64,000 nt of DNA from Brettanomyces bruxellensis (lineage: Eukaryota > Ascomycota > Pichiomycetes > Pichiales > Pichiaceae): positions 3,415,001 to 3,479,000 of the forward strand of contig NC_054690.1 in assembly GCF_011074885.1 (NCBI RefSeq). Reading direction: 5' to 3'. Every line of letters starts with the position of its first letter. Within the stretch, counting starts at the first letter, position 1. Shown here piece by piece: positions 19,446-30,885 of this stretch. The notes under the pieces were generated by a model. The model did no database searches. It was given only the letters and a program-made list of their open reading frames with translations, and was not told the origin of the DNA. Position numbers and translations under genes: made by a program.

Positions 19446-21152
19446 GACAACGGATGGTATTATGAATATTACGCAAATAAAGCTTTTTGGCAGTATGGAA
19501 TTGGGCTTAACTTATTGGGGTCAAATTATAGGAAATTTTCGGTTTTTATGGTGAAAGGATATATGTTTCATTGTTTTGTTTATATTTAGAGCCAAGCTTA
19601 GGATAACAAATTGAACTTTAATTCAAGTTTGTCAAAATTGGCGAGCTAAATCTATATGTTGTTGGGTAAATAAATATAGTGTCACGATGATTTGGATTTA
19701 ATAGTATCTCGAATTTAAAATAAATGGCATATATATAAAATAAGCAATAATAAAATGTTAATACTTGGGAAAGCATCATGTGCTCTTCAAATTTAATATC
19801 GAAAATCAAAGATGTTTGTATAATAAACGATTGAATTTTCCATGCTGAAACAGACGTAAAATTGAGTTGACTGTAAGTACCATAGACTGTCTTTAAATGA
19901 TTTTGATGATTATGAAAAAGTCAATAAACATTAATAGTTTCTACTGACTTTTCGGCTATAAACTATTGTGCCCTTATGAATCAATCACAAACCATTAGAA
20001 GATAATTTAGCCCACGATTAGTTTAGATTAATCAAGACAAAATAACAAATACAATGTTAATTTAATAACTTTATAAAAAGCCCTTGAAGTCAAAATTCTA
20101 TCTATATGATTTTCAAGATCAAGTCGGTGTTAAAGTTAGTGTTACCGGATTTATATAGTATTTCGATATTTATTGTAGTATGTAATAAAGAGTATGTATA
20201 ATGATATACAAAAGGGAATATCTTCACTTTATATAGGTGTAGTTCTCGTATTAATCAGATGATATAACAATACCAGCTTTTCTTACTTGAACTCCATTGT
20301 TCGAAAGCTTCATTGTTTTGATGGTCGGTGTTTTATTTGATGCAAAACAGAATGATAAAGCGGAAGTATCAATAAAAAATTAAAATCCCTTAATTTTACG
20401 TCTATCGTACTGTCGTAGCACATCGCCAGATATAAAATATAATTATCTTCATTCTGAATCTCGGTTTGAATTTTGGAAGGAGTGTAATATGATTAGTGAT
20501 ATTACTGTTTCTGTTATTTGTTTTCACATTCACTTTCTTGTCCATTTTGAATATATAAGCATTTGAGTTACATCGTATATAATTTCGACATTATGTTCAG
20601 TTTTCATTATACACCTAGTTTCACACAAAAACTTATCAACTTTGTAATCACGATTGTTAATTAGAATCATACTACATCATTCATTCAATTATTTTAAAAG
20701 ATTTTACTGGAAAACAGCAGAAATCCAATTTAAACTTGTGTCCAATTGGTAATATGGACCAAAAAACACAATTAATTTAAGTACCAAGAAAGACAGTAAA
20801 ACTACTTGTATTCTAAACAAAAAACTCCAAACTACCCCCGTAAGTCCTAAAGACCATTGAAATATGTATTATATATGTATATTTTTGACAACGTAAGGAT
20901 AACTTTGAACGTATTGATTATTTCGACACACTGTTGTTAGCTGTGCTGTATTAGTTATTCGATAAGTTACAATACTGATTCGCAAAAGTACATAAACATC
21001 CTTGCACCATATGCATGTTTATCTAAAGCTTTTATTGGTGATTAATTGCTCGGAACAACTAGACTGTAGATCGCAGAACACCTAGTTAAGGCTTCGATAT
21101 CTACAAAAACATTAAAAAATTTAAGTTTTATACATAATTAAAAGAAAATAAC
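19446..21152. other. 1.7-kb AT-rich island without genes
   Basis: No open frame here is credible, and I saw no tRNA, C/D snoRNA or transposon ends. G+C is about 22-30% in the 60-base lines I counted, well below the flanking genes and below another long gap near 50.7 kb. An 8-bp inverted repeat (AAAAGTCA / TGACTTTT) lies at about 19916-19949. The island separates the DUF202 gene from DAD3. It is far longer than a normal promoter here, so a chromosomal element such as an origin or centromere is possible, but the sequence does not establish it. Confidence 0.6.
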
Positions 21153-21521
21153 ATGGCTGATGCTCAGATAGACGAGATACACTATCCTACAGGCTCTTTA
21201 AGCTCTGTAGAAAAACAGATATTAGATGAATACAAGAAACTTGCGGAGAAACTTTCGACATTAAAGCATGAGTTAACGGAACTAAATAATAAAATTGATT
21301 TACAAAAGGCTATTGATAGTGCAACACGAGCAACAACTACGACAGATGAAAAGCAAGAGGAGGCAAAAAAAGACTTTATAGTACAATTACGCGCGTTAGA
21401 ACAAACGCTATCAATGTTTGGAACACTTTTCAAGTCTAGTGTTTACAAGATTTTTATCAATAACGAGGAAAACATAGAGAATGGCGGTCTTCATAATGGA
21501 GACACAGAAAACCAATTATAA
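21153..21521 (+). CDS. DAD3: DASH/DAM1 complex subunit Dad3
   Basis: Small helical kinetochore protein of 122 residues. LSSVEKQILDEYKKLAEKLSTLKHELTELN aligns with the S. cerevisiae Dad3 start (LSPLQQEVLDKYKQL) in its first part. The C-terminal block ALEQTLSMFGTLFKSSVYKI aligns with its VKIGLVGTLLKGSVY segment. The DASH ring couples kinetochores to microtubule plus ends. A Thr/Lys/Glu-rich insert between the two blocks makes it longer than the 94 residues of S. cerevisiae. Small size makes the assignment less certain than for the large genes here, but both conserved blocks are present in order. Confidence 0.8.
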   Translation: MADAQIDEIHYPTGSLSSVEKQILDEYKKLAEKLSTLKHELTELNNKIDLQKAIDSATRATTTTDEKQEEAKKDFIVQLRALEQTLSMFGTLFKSSVYKIFINNEENIENGGLHNGDTENQL

Positions 21522-21638
21522 TTTAATTGGAAGTTGCCTCTTTTTTGTGCGAATGATACGGGCACTGTATATTAGTTAAGCTTTATTTACCATTATTACA
21601 TTATAATTTGCCAATATTTTCAGTAAATAAAAGTAAAA

Positions 21639-22742
21639 TCAAACTTCAAAGATTACAACTTTACCATCATTACCGCAAGTACTAAATCTCAAGACGTTTC
21701 CACTGGCATCACTTTGGAATGGTCTAATGACGTTGATAGTATTTTGATGAACTGTAAGCAATTTTGAAGAGGCAGATGAATCCGAACCTTTCAAATCCAT
21801 ACGCCTGAACATGTCCAATGCTGATTGGTTCTCTAGATTATTATGCTTCTTCTTGGTTGGATCATCAATGGAATAAGAAATGTTCCAACCTGTTTCGGCA
21901 TCTCCTTCAATTGCCACAGGATGACAGTCGTATCCTGCGGCAATAATTTTACTTGGTGTAGCAAAGATCAAAGTATCAAATGGGAGCGATGGCGTTTTAA
22001 CTTTGATGACATTTGAAACTTCAAGTTCTTCTGCCCCGGGATAAACAATACTTACACAACCATCATGTGTAACACAGCCCAAAAATTCGGCAGTAGGGTC
22101 AAACTTGACATCATGAACCCAGGAACCAAGGCTGTAATCCAAACAAAGTGTCTTGAATGGTAGTCTTTCACCCCAAACGGATGGAGCCGGCTTTGAATCA
22201 ATTCCCTTGATATACGCAGAAAAAACTCTGACATGCGTATCAGTAGAACTACATGCAAGAAGAACGTTGTTTGGATGCCAATCTAAAGATAGAATCGTGG
22301 ATTTCAATGGACGTTTAATGTGCTTCGAAATCCACCAGTCATTTTCCTCTTCAAAGTAACAAACAGAAATGACCCGTGCGGAAGAACCAACCGCAAATTT
22401 CTTTCCATTTGGCGACCATTTAACACAAGTGGCAGCCCTATTAATTCTCAATAAAACCAAGGTTGGTCTGCTATATGTGCCGTCCGCATTTGGAGACCAG
22501 ACCACAGCATTTCTATCTTGAGAGCAGGTAACAATTTTACCATCAATCGAGACATCTAAAGCAGTAACAGTCTTATCATGGTGGTGTAATGTCGTAACCA
22601 AGCGAGGCTTACCCGACGAATCAGTTAAGTCAAATATTTGTGCGTCAGGTCCATTTGTAATAACCACACGACTCCTGTCAGGGAAGAAGCAGTGATCATA
22701 AATTGGGACTTTTGATAAATTGAGTTCGATTGGTTGTGACAT
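21639..22742 (-). CDS. ARC40: Arp2/3 complex subunit Arc40 (ARPC1)
   Basis: WD40-repeat subunit of the Arp2/3 complex, which nucleates branched actin at cortical patches. The 367 residues form WD-type blades: HDKTVTALDVSIDGKIVTCSQDRNAVVW, RAATCVKWSPNGKKFAVGS, and STILSLDWHPNNVLLACSSTD with VRVFSAYIKGID. The last of these is characteristic of ARPC1. The usual ARPC1 insertion loop between late blades (residues about 290-330) is present. S. cerevisiae Arc40 is 384 residues. It converges on DAD3 and is divergent from RPN11. Confidence 0.93.
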   Translation of the reverse strand: MSQPIELNLSKVPIYDHCFFPDRSRVVITNGPDAQIFDLTDSSGKPRLVTTLHHHDKTVTALDVSIDGKIVTCSQDRNAVVWSPNADGTYSRPTLVLLRINRAATCVKWSPNGKKFAVGSSARVISVCYFEEENDWWISKHIKRPLKSTILSLDWHPNNVLLACSSTDTHVRVFSAYIKGIDSKPAPSVWGERLPFKTLCLDYSLGSWVHDVKFDPTAEFLGCVTHDGCVSIVYPGAEELEVSNVIKVKTPSLPFDTLIFATPSKIIAAGYDCHPVAIEGDAETGWNISYSIDDPTKKKHNNLENQSALDMFRRMDLKGSDSSASSKLLTVHQNTINVIRPFQSDASGNVLRFSTCGNDGKVVIFEV

Positions 22743-23411
22743 GGTTAAAAGGACAACTTGGAAAACAGGTAAAGTAATCTCACTGATGGACAGGAGTATA
22801 TCTCTCTACAAATCCAGTAATGAGAACAGAAATCCCGTTTTTAGAAAACTTATTTATTTGTGAGTGGGGCAATAGTGGAAATGTAAGCTAGATAGAAAGG
22901 GCTGATAGTCAGCTTCAAATATTGTATTGGAGCAAATTTAATTCTTTAAGCAAGATTTCGCGCAGAATTAAATCCAGCAGCTATTTTAATTAATTGGATG
23001 GATGGATGGATCACCTTGGATCTTATTACCGTACAAGATAAAGAATAGTTCTTTTAACACGGAAAATCACCATAACGATTTCAACAGAATAATTGGCATT
23101 ATTCGACACTCTTGTCCTTAAATACTCACTCTTGGCGATAATGAGACGATGGAAATCGAAACTAAGCCATTAGTGGTGCATAATGCGGCTCTTACTTTTT
23201 TAACCTCTCTGCGCCTAAAATTTTCCTCCTGCTTACGTAAGAAATAACAACAAGCAAATTCGATTCGACGAATTCCAGTAAAGATTCGCCACAAAAATAG
23301 AAAACTCCTCTTTTGCTGAGTGGCATTACAATATTTTCATATTTTGAACTTAACCTACACTTGAGAACAAAATTTGTACATAAATAAAACAAATACATAA
23401 AGAGATAGAAA
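22743..23411. promoter_or_regulatory. ARC40/RPN11 divergent promoter
   Basis: The 669-base gap has a short (GGAT)4 repeat at 22996-23011. TTCGCCACA at 23285-23293 reads TGTGGCGAA on the minus strand, one base from the GGTGGCGA variant bound by the proteasome regulator Rpn4. It lies about 120 bases upstream of RPN11, so control by Rpn4 is plausible but unproven. Confidence 0.35.
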
Positions 23412-24347
23412 ATGGATAGATTACAGTCTCTTCTTGGTGCTAGAATGGGTGGTCTTGGAGGCGGCGTTGGCCTTCAGAACCAGCCTTCTGTTGATAGTGC
23501 GGAAACCGTTTATATATCATCGTTAGCCCTACTTAAAATGTTGAAACACGGAAGAGCCGGTGTCCCCATGGAAGTTATGGGTCTTATGTTGGGGGACTTT
23601 GTTGATGAGTTCACGATCCATGTCGTGGATGTTTTCGCTATGCCTCAGTCTGGTACAGGCGTTTCTGTTGAAGCAGTTGATGATGTTTTTCAAACAAAAA
23701 TGATGGACATGCTAAGACAGACAGGTAGGGATCAAATGGTTGTTGGATGGTATCACTCGCATCCTGGATTTGGATGTTGGCTTTCATCAGTGGATGTGAA
23801 TACTCAGCAGTCTTTTGAGCAATTAAATCCTAGATCTGTTGCAGTGGTTATAGATCCTATACAGTCCGTGAAGGGTAAAGTTGTGATTGATGCATTCCGT
23901 TCAATCCCTTCCCAGGTCATAATGCTTGGACAAGAACCACGTCAAACAACATCCAATGTTGGACTTCTTCATAAGCCAACTATCCAGTCCCTTATCCATG
24001 GTCTTAATAGAAGTTACTATTCATTAAACATAGAATACAGAAAAACGTCAAAGGAAACAGACATGCTCCAGAATTTACACAAGAAAGAATGGACGACTGG
24101 TTTAAAGATTGAGGATTACAACGACAATGATCAAAAGAATTTGGGGGCCACGAAAAGAATGGTTAAAATTGCAAAGCAATATGTCGAAAGAATTCAGGAG
24201 GAGAAAGAACTTTCAGAGGATCAGCTTAAGACGCGGTATGTCGGCAAGCAAGATCCTAAGAAACATCTTACGGAAGCCGCTGAGAAACTTATTGAAGATA
24301 ACACGTTATCAATTGTCAAGGGCAACGTGGACAGACTTGCTATATAA
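23412..24347 (+). CDS. RPN11: 26S proteasome deubiquitinase Rpn11
   Basis: Zinc-dependent JAMM deubiquitinase of the proteasome lid that removes ubiquitin chains during substrate translocation. The MPN domain shows Glu54, then the metal motif [14 protein letters not shown] with His115, His117 and Asp128, so all catalytic residues are present. The Met/Gly-rich N-terminus ([12 protein letters not shown]) and the C-terminal coiled coil that binds Rpn8 are also family-like. It has 311 residues against 306 in S. cerevisiae. ATG 23412 lies directly upstream of the conserved N-terminus. Confidence 0.98.
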   Translation: MDRLQSLLGARMGGLGGGVGLQNQPSVDSAETVYISSLALLKMLKHGRAGVPMEVMGLMLGDFVDEFTIHVVDVFAMPQSGTGVSVEAVDDVFQTKMMDMLRQTGRDQMVVGWYHSHPGFGCWLSSVDVNTQQSFEQLNPRSVAVVIDPIQSVKGKVVIDAFRSIPSQVIMLGQEPRQTTSNVGLLHKPTIQSLIHGLNRSYYSLNIEYRKTSKETDMLQNLHKKEWTTGLKIEDYNDNDQKNLGATKRMVKIAKQYVERIQEEKELSEDQLKTRYVGKQDPKKHLTEAAEKLIEDNTLSIVKGNVDRLAI

Positions 24348-24418
24348 ACTTTCTTGGCCTTAGTATATTAGGATACTAATATAAAATATAAAATTGATAC
24401 TATACAATATCCTGTTGC

Positions 24419-25831
24419 TTATGTGACCTTTTCCCAGATTTGTAAACAACTACTTGATAGAAAGAGGAGTTCTTTATCTATGAATCGCACTTTAAGATCT
24501 TTCATTTCGAACCATTTATCATGTGCCTTATCCAAAAGTTGTACTTTATAATGAAGTTTTTCTTCAATATTTTTGGATTTATCAAACCATTTATCATTTG
24601 TACTTGAGACAATATTGTCCTCACTGTCAATTTCCATGCAGATATTTGATGACAGTTTGTAGTTTTCCCCATTTACCACTAAACGGTCGGGATTAAACTT
24701 GACGATAGCAGGATTAATTCCTGAATTATTAACACCAGCCAATTTATTAGTGCTATCAATGCGATTAATGCTTATGATTAAAGCGTTGGGCATTTTTAAA
24801 AATTGAAAGCTTTTTTGTTTTATGAGACTCTCAAGCTTTACCTGGGGAACTTCTGACTCAACACCATCTTTGAATAATGTTGCGGAGGGTAGACTCAAGG
24901 AAATTAACCAAAAGCTGACCTTTTTTGAATTAAGTTTTAGTTTTCCACGAAATGTTTTGGATATGACTTTATCTTCCAACTCGGAAACGCACTCACTATG
25001 CATATGATTTAGAAGCCACAGGAGAAAATCCTTGGGATGGCACTCATTCTGGATGTTGAATTTCATGTTGGTAATATTGGAAATATACTGAATCACTTCA
25101 TGGGCAGATATGTGTGGTTTAAATAAATATGGTGACCAAAGCTTTCTTATTAGAAGTGATATACGCCTCACCAAATCTGTGCCTTTGAATCTGTCCGGAT
25201 CTTGAAGAAAATAATTGCGAACGATGGAAATATGGGCCAAGGACTGAAACACGACGTTTGCATAATCGTTAGCTCCAAAATTTACTATTCCAATAAAGCC
25301 TGGATTATATTTCTGCTTGTTTAAATCCAACGCGGGTGGTGAAACTTTGTCCAGTAGATCGATCTGCTTTTTAGTAAACGTAGGATTGGCAAGAAATCGA
25401 ATATCCTTTAACGATTCCGAAGTTTCGCTGTCCAACTCATAATTTTCGGGAAGAATGTAGAATTTAAAAGTATTGAAACTGATGAAAACATGGTGTTCCT
25501 CATTTATTGAGTGTGCAAAACATTCAGAACCTCTCGATCTACCACGAAAGTAACGATTACAGCGTAGACAACCGTAAATATTCGAATCGGACAATGAAAC
25601 ACTGCACACCTTTTCAGAATCAAAATCGAGAACTTTTCTGTCAATTGTTTCTAAGTAAACAACAGTGTTGCGTTTCCTTTGCTCTATTCGCTGCTTATGT
25701 ACAAGCGGATGCTCTTGCTCTTCAATATCATCCGGGTCCGTATCATGTGAATTTATGGTACCAGTGTCCGACCTTTCACCTACCGTAGGTGCAGACAATT
25801 TTACCCTTTTTGAAAAAGGAATACTATTCAT
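24419..25831 (-). CDS. SAD1: Splicing factor Sad1 (USP39 family)
   Basis: Tri-snRNP assembly factor with an inactive ubiquitin-protease fold. Of 470 residues, about 75-125 form a UBP-type zinc finger (CLRCNRYFRGRSRGSECFAH, EEHHVFISF). The protease-like domain follows with NFGANDYANVVFQSLAH. In that segment the catalytic Cys of true proteases is replaced by Asp/Ala, exactly as in USP39 (KANDYANAVLQ), so loss of activity is a family trait and not damage. PFLF-H-S-HEVIQYIS further supports USP39. S. cerevisiae Sad1 is 448 residues. It converges on RPN11. Confidence 0.9.
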   Translation of the reverse strand: MNSIPFSKRVKLSAPTVGERSDTGTINSHDTDPDDIEEQEHPLVHKQRIEQRKRNTVVYLETIDRKVLDFDSEKVCSVSLSDSNIYGCLRCNRYFRGRSRGSECFAHSINEEHHVFISFNTFKFYILPENYELDSETSESLKDIRFLANPTFTKKQIDLLDKVSPPALDLNKQKYNPGFIGIVNFGANDYANVVFQSLAHISIVRNYFLQDPDRFKGTDLVRRISLLIRKLWSPYLFKPHISAHEVIQYISNITNMKFNIQNECHPKDFLLWLLNHMHSECVSELEDKVISKTFRGKLKLNSKKVSFWLISLSLPSATLFKDGVESEVPQVKLESLIKQKSFQFLKMPNALIISINRIDSTNKLAGVNNSGINPAIVKFNPDRLVVNGENYKLSSNICMEIDSEDNIVSSTNDKWFDKSKNIEEKLHYKVQLLDKAHDKWFEMKDLKVRFIDKELLFLSSSCLQIWEKVT

Positions 25832-26426
25832 TAAGTCAAAAAGTTGTTATAGGAATTATAATAAATTCAGTCAGTATGAATAAAAGAAGAATGAATAAAA
25901 TGCTGGTTCATCCATCAAGAAACGGTGAGTTCCTGATCTCAAACACATATGAAATACATCCGTACACATAAACAATTTCATATAAAAGTTACCCAGATGT
26001 TCTTATCCGAAAATCTGGGGCCTCTTCTTACTTCTTTATTTACGCTCTCTTCCTGAAACAAGATGATCAACCACAGGTATCAAAGATACAGAAAAGTATA
26101 GAATTAAAGATTAATATGCCTGTTAATTTTATAATTTATAAAAAATGCGCTCGTTGGTTCTTTAAACTCCAAAGCCTTGCTTGCGGAAGGCATTCAAATC
26201 ACGTGATCACATTCTGATTCTGCAACTGATATGACATCTGCAACAACTTTTTCCTCCTATTTAGCAAAATTCCCACTCACTTTTTCTATCCATTCAGAAC
26301 AAATCAGCGAATAGACAAATTTCCTTGATACCTGCTCATCACTTTAGAAGACTTTGAAATTTTGAAAGGACAAATACGCTTTGAGCATTCAACTGAGAAG
26401 AGTAATCAAATTTGAACTCTATCACA
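25832..26426. promoter_or_regulatory. SAD1/M24 peptidase divergent promoter with E-box
   Basis: The gap contains a palindromic TCACGTGA (CACGTG at 26200-26205), a Cbf1-type E-box in the longer context AATCACGTGATC. The same 12 bases occur upstream of RPS25. No RNA gene seen. Confidence 0.4.
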
Positions 26427-27863
26427 ATGGAACAGGAAGAACCAGCAGAACTAAGAGGTCTCAAGTACCCAGCCAAAAAACATGCATTGAAAGTTAAAGA
26501 ACATTTCATTTCGAAGAAAGGGCAACTATTGGAAAACAAATCTGCCTTTTTTATTGCCGGTGAGACCTTGAAATTGTATGCGTACTGTGATGAGACATAT
26601 CCTTTGCGCCAGAATAGATACTTCCACTATCTTTCAGGAGTTGATCAAATCCCAGGCTGTTACATTCTCTACACCCTTGCTGATGATAAGCTCATTTTAT
26701 ATCTTCCAGAGATTGATTGGGACGATGTGATGTGGAGCGGAATGCCAAAGAGCTTGAAGGATGCGGCACAGCAATATGATGTTGATGAAGTTAGATATGA
26801 AGCAGAGATTAACAAGAAGCTTTCTGACTTATCACATTCCGGAGTTACCATATATACTACAGATACGAAGAATTATGCGGACAAGCCATTTGCCAAGCTT
26901 GTCAAGACTGCTGACAAGGATTTCTTTTACGCACTTGATGAGGCCCGTTTAATCAAGGACTCTTATGAAATTGCATTGATGAAGTACGCTAACAAGATTA
27001 CCGCTAACTCGCATATTGCTGTTATGTCGGCACAGCCAATTGAGACAAACGAGACACATATGCATGCCGAGTTTATCTATCACTCCATCAGACAGGGATC
27101 AAAAGTCCAGAGTTATGATCCGATTTGCTGTTCAGGTCCAAGCTGTGGTACTTTGCATTACGTGAAAAATGATGAGTCGATGAAAAATAAATGCAGCACA
27201 TTGATTGATGCAGGTGCAGACTGGAGATGTTATGCTTCGGATGTCACTAGATGCTTCCCAATTACTGGTGAATGGACAAAAGAACATTTAGAGATCTATA
27301 AGACAGTTCAGGATATGCAGATACAAGTCTTGAACGGAATCAGACCAGGTGTGGCTTGGGAGTCGTTACATTGCTTGGCTCATGAAGTTATGATTAAACA
27401 TTTTCTTGACCTTGGAATCTTCAAGAATGGAACTGCAAAGGAAATATACGATAGCAGAGTCTCAGTTTGGTTTTTCCCACACGGGTTGGGCCATTTGATT
27501 GGCTTAGACACCCATGATGTTGGTGGATATCCAAACTACGATGACCCGGATATCATGTTAAGGTGGCTTCGTTTAAGGAGAAAGCTTTTACCGGGTATGG
27601 TTGTGTCAGATGAACCAGGTGTTTACTTCAATAAATACCTTATAGAAAAGGCTTACAAGGACCCAAAACAGTCGAAATACATTGATAAGGATGTTCTTCA
27701 GAAATACCTGAATGTTGGTGGTGTTAGAATTGAAGATGATATTCTTGTCACCGAGGATGGTCATGAGAATCTCACTGTTGTTACTAGCGATCCAGATGAG
27801 ATTTCGAAGATTGTTAAGAAGGGCATCGCAAAGGGTAGACAAGGATTCCACGTTGTTGCTTAA
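26427..27863 (+). CDS. M24B metallopeptidase, prolidase-like (YFR006W type)
   Basis: Predicted Xaa-Pro dipeptidase or aminopeptidase P of 478 residues. The N-terminal aminopeptidase-P-like domain (about 1-170) is followed by the pita-bread peptidase domain. The five metal ligands of M24 enzymes appear in order: two Asp in DAGADWRCYASDVTR, His in HGLGHLIGLDTHDVGG, Glu in SDEPGVYF and Glu in GVRIEDDILV. I use ATG 26427 (ACAATGG). The frame reaches further upstream only through a non-ATG codon. S. cerevisiae Yfr006w is 535 residues. No targeting signal is seen, so it is probably cytosolic and recycles proline peptides. Confidence 0.88.
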   Translation: MEQEEPAELRGLKYPAKKHALKVKEHFISKKGQLLENKSAFFIAGETLKLYAYCDETYPLRQNRYFHYLSGVDQIPGCYILYTLADDKLILYLPEIDWDDVMWSGMPKSLKDAAQQYDVDEVRYEAEINKKLSDLSHSGVTIYTTDTKNYADKPFAKLVKTADKDFFYALDEARLIKDSYEIALMKYANKITANSHIAVMSAQPIETNETHMHAEFIYHSIRQGSKVQSYDPICCSGPSCGTLHYVKNDESMKNKCSTLIDAGADWRCYASDVTRCFPITGEWTKEHLEIYKTVQDMQIQVLNGIRPGVAWESLHCLAHEVMIKHFLDLGIFKNGTAKEIYDSRVSVWFFPHGLGHLIGLDTHDVGGYPNYDDPDIMLRWLRLRRKLLPGMVVSDEPGVYFNKYLIEKAYKDPKQSKYIDKDVLQKYLNVGGVRIEDDILVTEDGHENLTVVTSDPDEISKIVKKGIAKGRQGFHVVA

Positions 27864-27995
27864 ATGGTACACACAATGGGATCACATAACTTTTTTGATG
27901 AAAGGTATTTTAAAGACTTACCGTAAAATTGACATTTTATTAATTAGCTAAAATATATTTGGATTGCTTACAGTTATTTGAGACGTTCAACAGTA

Positions 27996-30170
27996 TTACA
28001 CACCACATCTGAATACACTCATTCTTTGGTGTCTGAACTGTATACTTTCTTTCCTTTCCAATATCGTAAGAGCCTTTTCTAAGGCAGCCTGTGTATAACG
28101 TCCTCTATCGACAAACTGCCTTCTTAATGTACTGTAGGAGGTAGACCATCCAATAGGAAGCCTACGCTTGATCTCAGCCTCAATTCTGGTAATTTGTCCA
28201 GTGAGCTGTGCACTGTCAGCATTTTCACTATTTATTGCCTGCATCGTGGAAGCATTGAACAGTCTAATGGCCTCTTCCACATGACGCTCTGCAGCAACGG
28301 GAGAAAGTTCCATCTTGGCAAGAGATTCAGCTATACGTACAATAGCCTCTAGCTGACGAACGGTGATCGGAATAGACGATCTTTCGGAAGAATATGACTC
28401 TTTCTGTTTCACCTCCTTTCTTATACTTACAAAGTGGGAAGAAAGCATCTCAGCAGCTTCCATAGAAAGTCTAGGGGCGCATTTAGCACGGCAGTATTGT
28501 ATGTATCTTTTCATCTTTTCGATCGGAATTTCACCCTCAGACTGTTCTTCGGCTGAACCTCCATTTGCATGCACATTCATAACGTGTTTTGCAATTGCTA
28601 TATCCCTTTGTGTGTTATGCTCATCCTTAACGATGAAAATCATATCGAAACGCGACAAGATGGTGGTTTGGAAATCGATATTTTCACCCGCGGATCTGGA
28701 ATCATCGTACCTTCCAAACACCGGGTTTGCAGCAGCTAACACTGACGTCCGGGAATTCAAAACTGTGGTAATTCCGGCCTTTGCAATGGATATGGTTTGT
28801 TGCTCCATAGCCTCATGAATGGCCACTCGGTCTTCTTCTCTCATTTTATCAAACTCATCAATACAAACAACACCACCATCAGCAAGGACCATAGCACCTC
28901 CTTCGAGGTAAAAATCACCAGTTGCTTGGTCCCTCTGAACGGAGGCAGTCAAACCAGCAGCAGAAGATCCTTTACCTGAAGTGTAAATAGCTATAGGAGA
29001 CACCTTTTCAACAAATTTTAAAAGCTGGGATTTGGCGGTACCTGGATCACCAAGCAGAAGAACATTTATATCACCACGAAGCCGCATTCCGTCTGGAAGC
29101 ACCTTCTTTGATCCTCCAAACAAAAGGCAAGTGATAGCTTTCTTCATGTCCGAATTTCCATAGATGGAAGGTGCAATGGACCTCGAAAACCTTTCATACA
29201 AATCGGGCATACGTGATAAAGTAAGAAACTCCTCCTCCTCTTCTTCAGAGAAAACGTTATTAAGACCACCACCGGTGATGAGATCCGATTCGGTCTGAAT
29301 TCCCAAAACCTTCATGTATGGATTTCTGATAGCCGCATTATTTGCACTTCCACTGCTCTTAACACGTGACTGGTAGATGGAATATATTCCCACTACATCG
29401 CACCTCGTACCAGGCACAACTCTGTTGCAAAGGTATCTATCAACACTGAGCAGTATATGCCTTGGCATTTCACCAACAGGTATCATATCCGTAGTCTCCT
29501 GAAGCTTTAACACTTGCTGGTCAATAAATTTGGATTTATCATGAACAATGATATATGGTTCTGGAGGACAATCACTCTTGGCACCATTAGGCTGAGGAGG
29601 GGCCTGACACTTGTTTGGTATCTGAGGAACACCAAAACTGGATTGAATTTTCATTTTCATTGTGTGCCGACAATTTCTACACATAAGTGTAACCTCCGTA
29701 GCCTTTGAGTGCAAGGTTGATGCAGATATGATTATACCTGATATTTTAACAATCTTGGAGATGTGCTCGGCATCCAAATCTCTGATCGATATTCTATGAT
29801 CGTTGGAAAGCAAAATGAGTTGACATATTGGGAAACTGGATGGTGCTTCATCACTCGAGATATATGCAATTCTTTTAGCTATTTCAGTGATTGCCTGCTC
29901 AAACAATGGAATCATTTCCGCTGGGTCATCGGTAAGCTTTTTATTAAGTTCATCGTGATAGCTAATTAAGTGCTCACTATTGACAGTCAACTTGTACTCA
30001 TGAAGAAGAATATTTTCTCTTAGTTGATCACGATAGATAAAGTTATTATTGATTCTGAATTCTAAAATAAATCTTTTGAATGCCTTTATCACCTCACTAA
30101 ACTGGTCCTCCGAGGGTGTTTCACCCGGGAGAACAGACGTGCTGAATGTATCACCTCTCTCAAATGACAT
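27996..30170 (-). CDS. MCM5: Replicative helicase subunit Mcm5 (Cdc46)
   Basis: Subunit of the MCM2-7 helicase that unwinds origins. Of 724 residues, the N-terminal domain holds a zinc site ([13 protein letters not shown] with later Cys). The AAA+ core has Walker [12 protein letters not shown] near 372, Walker [15 protein letters not shown] near 435 and the arginine finger [27 protein letters not shown] is the Mcm5-specific form after sensor 1. The C-terminal winged-helix domain is present. S. cerevisiae Mcm5 is 775 residues. Its promoter has an MCB element. It is divergent from TBF1. Confidence 0.97.
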   Translation of the reverse strand: MSFERGDTFSTSVLPGETPSEDQFSEVIKAFKRFILEFRINNNFIYRDQLRENILLHEYKLTVNSEHLISYHDELNKKLTDDPAEMIPLFEQAITEIAKRIAYISSDEAPSSFPICQLILLSNDHRISIRDLDAEHISKIVKISGIIISASTLHSKATEVTLMCRNCRHTMKMKIQSSFGVPQIPNKCQAPPQPNGAKSDCPPEPYIIVHDKSKFIDQQVLKLQETTDMIPVGEMPRHILLSVDRYLCNRVVPGTRCDVVGIYSIYQSRVKSSGSANNAAIRNPYMKVLGIQTESDLITGGGLNNVFSEEEEEEFLTLSRMPDLYERFSRSIAPSIYGNSDMKKAITCLLFGGSKKVLPDGMRLRGDINVLLLGDPGTAKSQLLKFVEKVSPIAIYTSGKGSSAAGLTASVQRDQATGDFYLEGGAMVLADGGVVCIDEFDKMREEDRVAIHEAMEQQTISIAKAGITTVLNSRTSVLAAANPVFGRYDDSRSAGENIDFQTTILSRFDMIFIVKDEHNTQRDIAIAKHVMNVHANGGSAEEQSEGEIPIEKMKRYIQYCRAKCAPRLSMEAAEMLSSHFVSIRKEVKQKESYSSERSSIPITVRQLEAIVRIAESLAKMELSPVAAERHVEEAIRLFNASTMQAINSENADSAQLTGQITRIEAEIKRRLPIGWSTSYSTLRRQFVDRGRYTQAALEKALTILERKESIQFRHQRMSVFRCGV

Positions 30171-30585
30171 TTTCCGGCAGTTAAGTTATTATGTTACTAT
30201 GCGGTTACTTTGACTTATATGCTATCTTAGTACAGATAGTATTGAAGAAACAAAGATATTATATTAAGGTAAGAAATTTCAACTGAAACAGGTGAGGGGG
30301 AAAAATTGATGATACTTTTTTTTTAATTAAGGGAAAACACGAACTGAGCTCAAGTCGAGCCATTCTCGTTTTTGTTCTTTCCGTACGTAATAAACTTCAA
30401 AAGAGTAAAATATGCGAAAAAACTGCCTATTTCAGAAAAATTGCCTGCAGTAATAATACGCGTCAAAGACTTTTCTTGCTTTGAAATTTGGCGCAGATTT
30501 GAAAAACATTATGGTGTAAAGATGCTTACTTATCTTAGGTTTTGATTATTTTCTGCAGGGGAAACATATAAAAAGAAAAATTCAA

Positions 30586-30616
<31 letters not shown>

Positions 30617-30885
30617 AATTTACAACTTACTTTTCATGATTCCAATCGAACAACAATCTTTATAAAATAACGTTGAAAGCAAATTAAAGGTTCTAAAAGC
30701 GTCATATTATATTTGGTTGATTACTCTTAGAGGATATAAGCTTTTTTTTTTTTAGCCTTTAACTTTGATAACTAAAGAGCCAATCTAATTCAACTGTTGG
30801 ATCTACTCTTAGAATAACTTAAATCAGCGAAAGAGAAAGAACAACAATAAGGATAGTGCTTGATAAAACATATCGGCGATCAAGA
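30171..30885. promoter_or_regulatory. MCM5/TBF1 divergent promoter with MCB and A27 tract
   Basis: An exact MCB element ACGCGT lies at 30458-30463 and a TTTGGCGC E2F-like motif at 30487-30494, about 290-320 bases upstream of MCM5. MBF drives MCM genes in G1/S in S. cerevisiae, so cell-cycle control is likely. A run of 27 A at 30592-30618 and a T run near 30742 probably keep the region open. Confidence 0.55.

Noticed and set aside
26337..26400. Minus-strand C/D snoRNA signals (GTGATGA, CTGA)
   Set aside because: No terminal stem pairs across the boxes and no rRNA complement was recognised.
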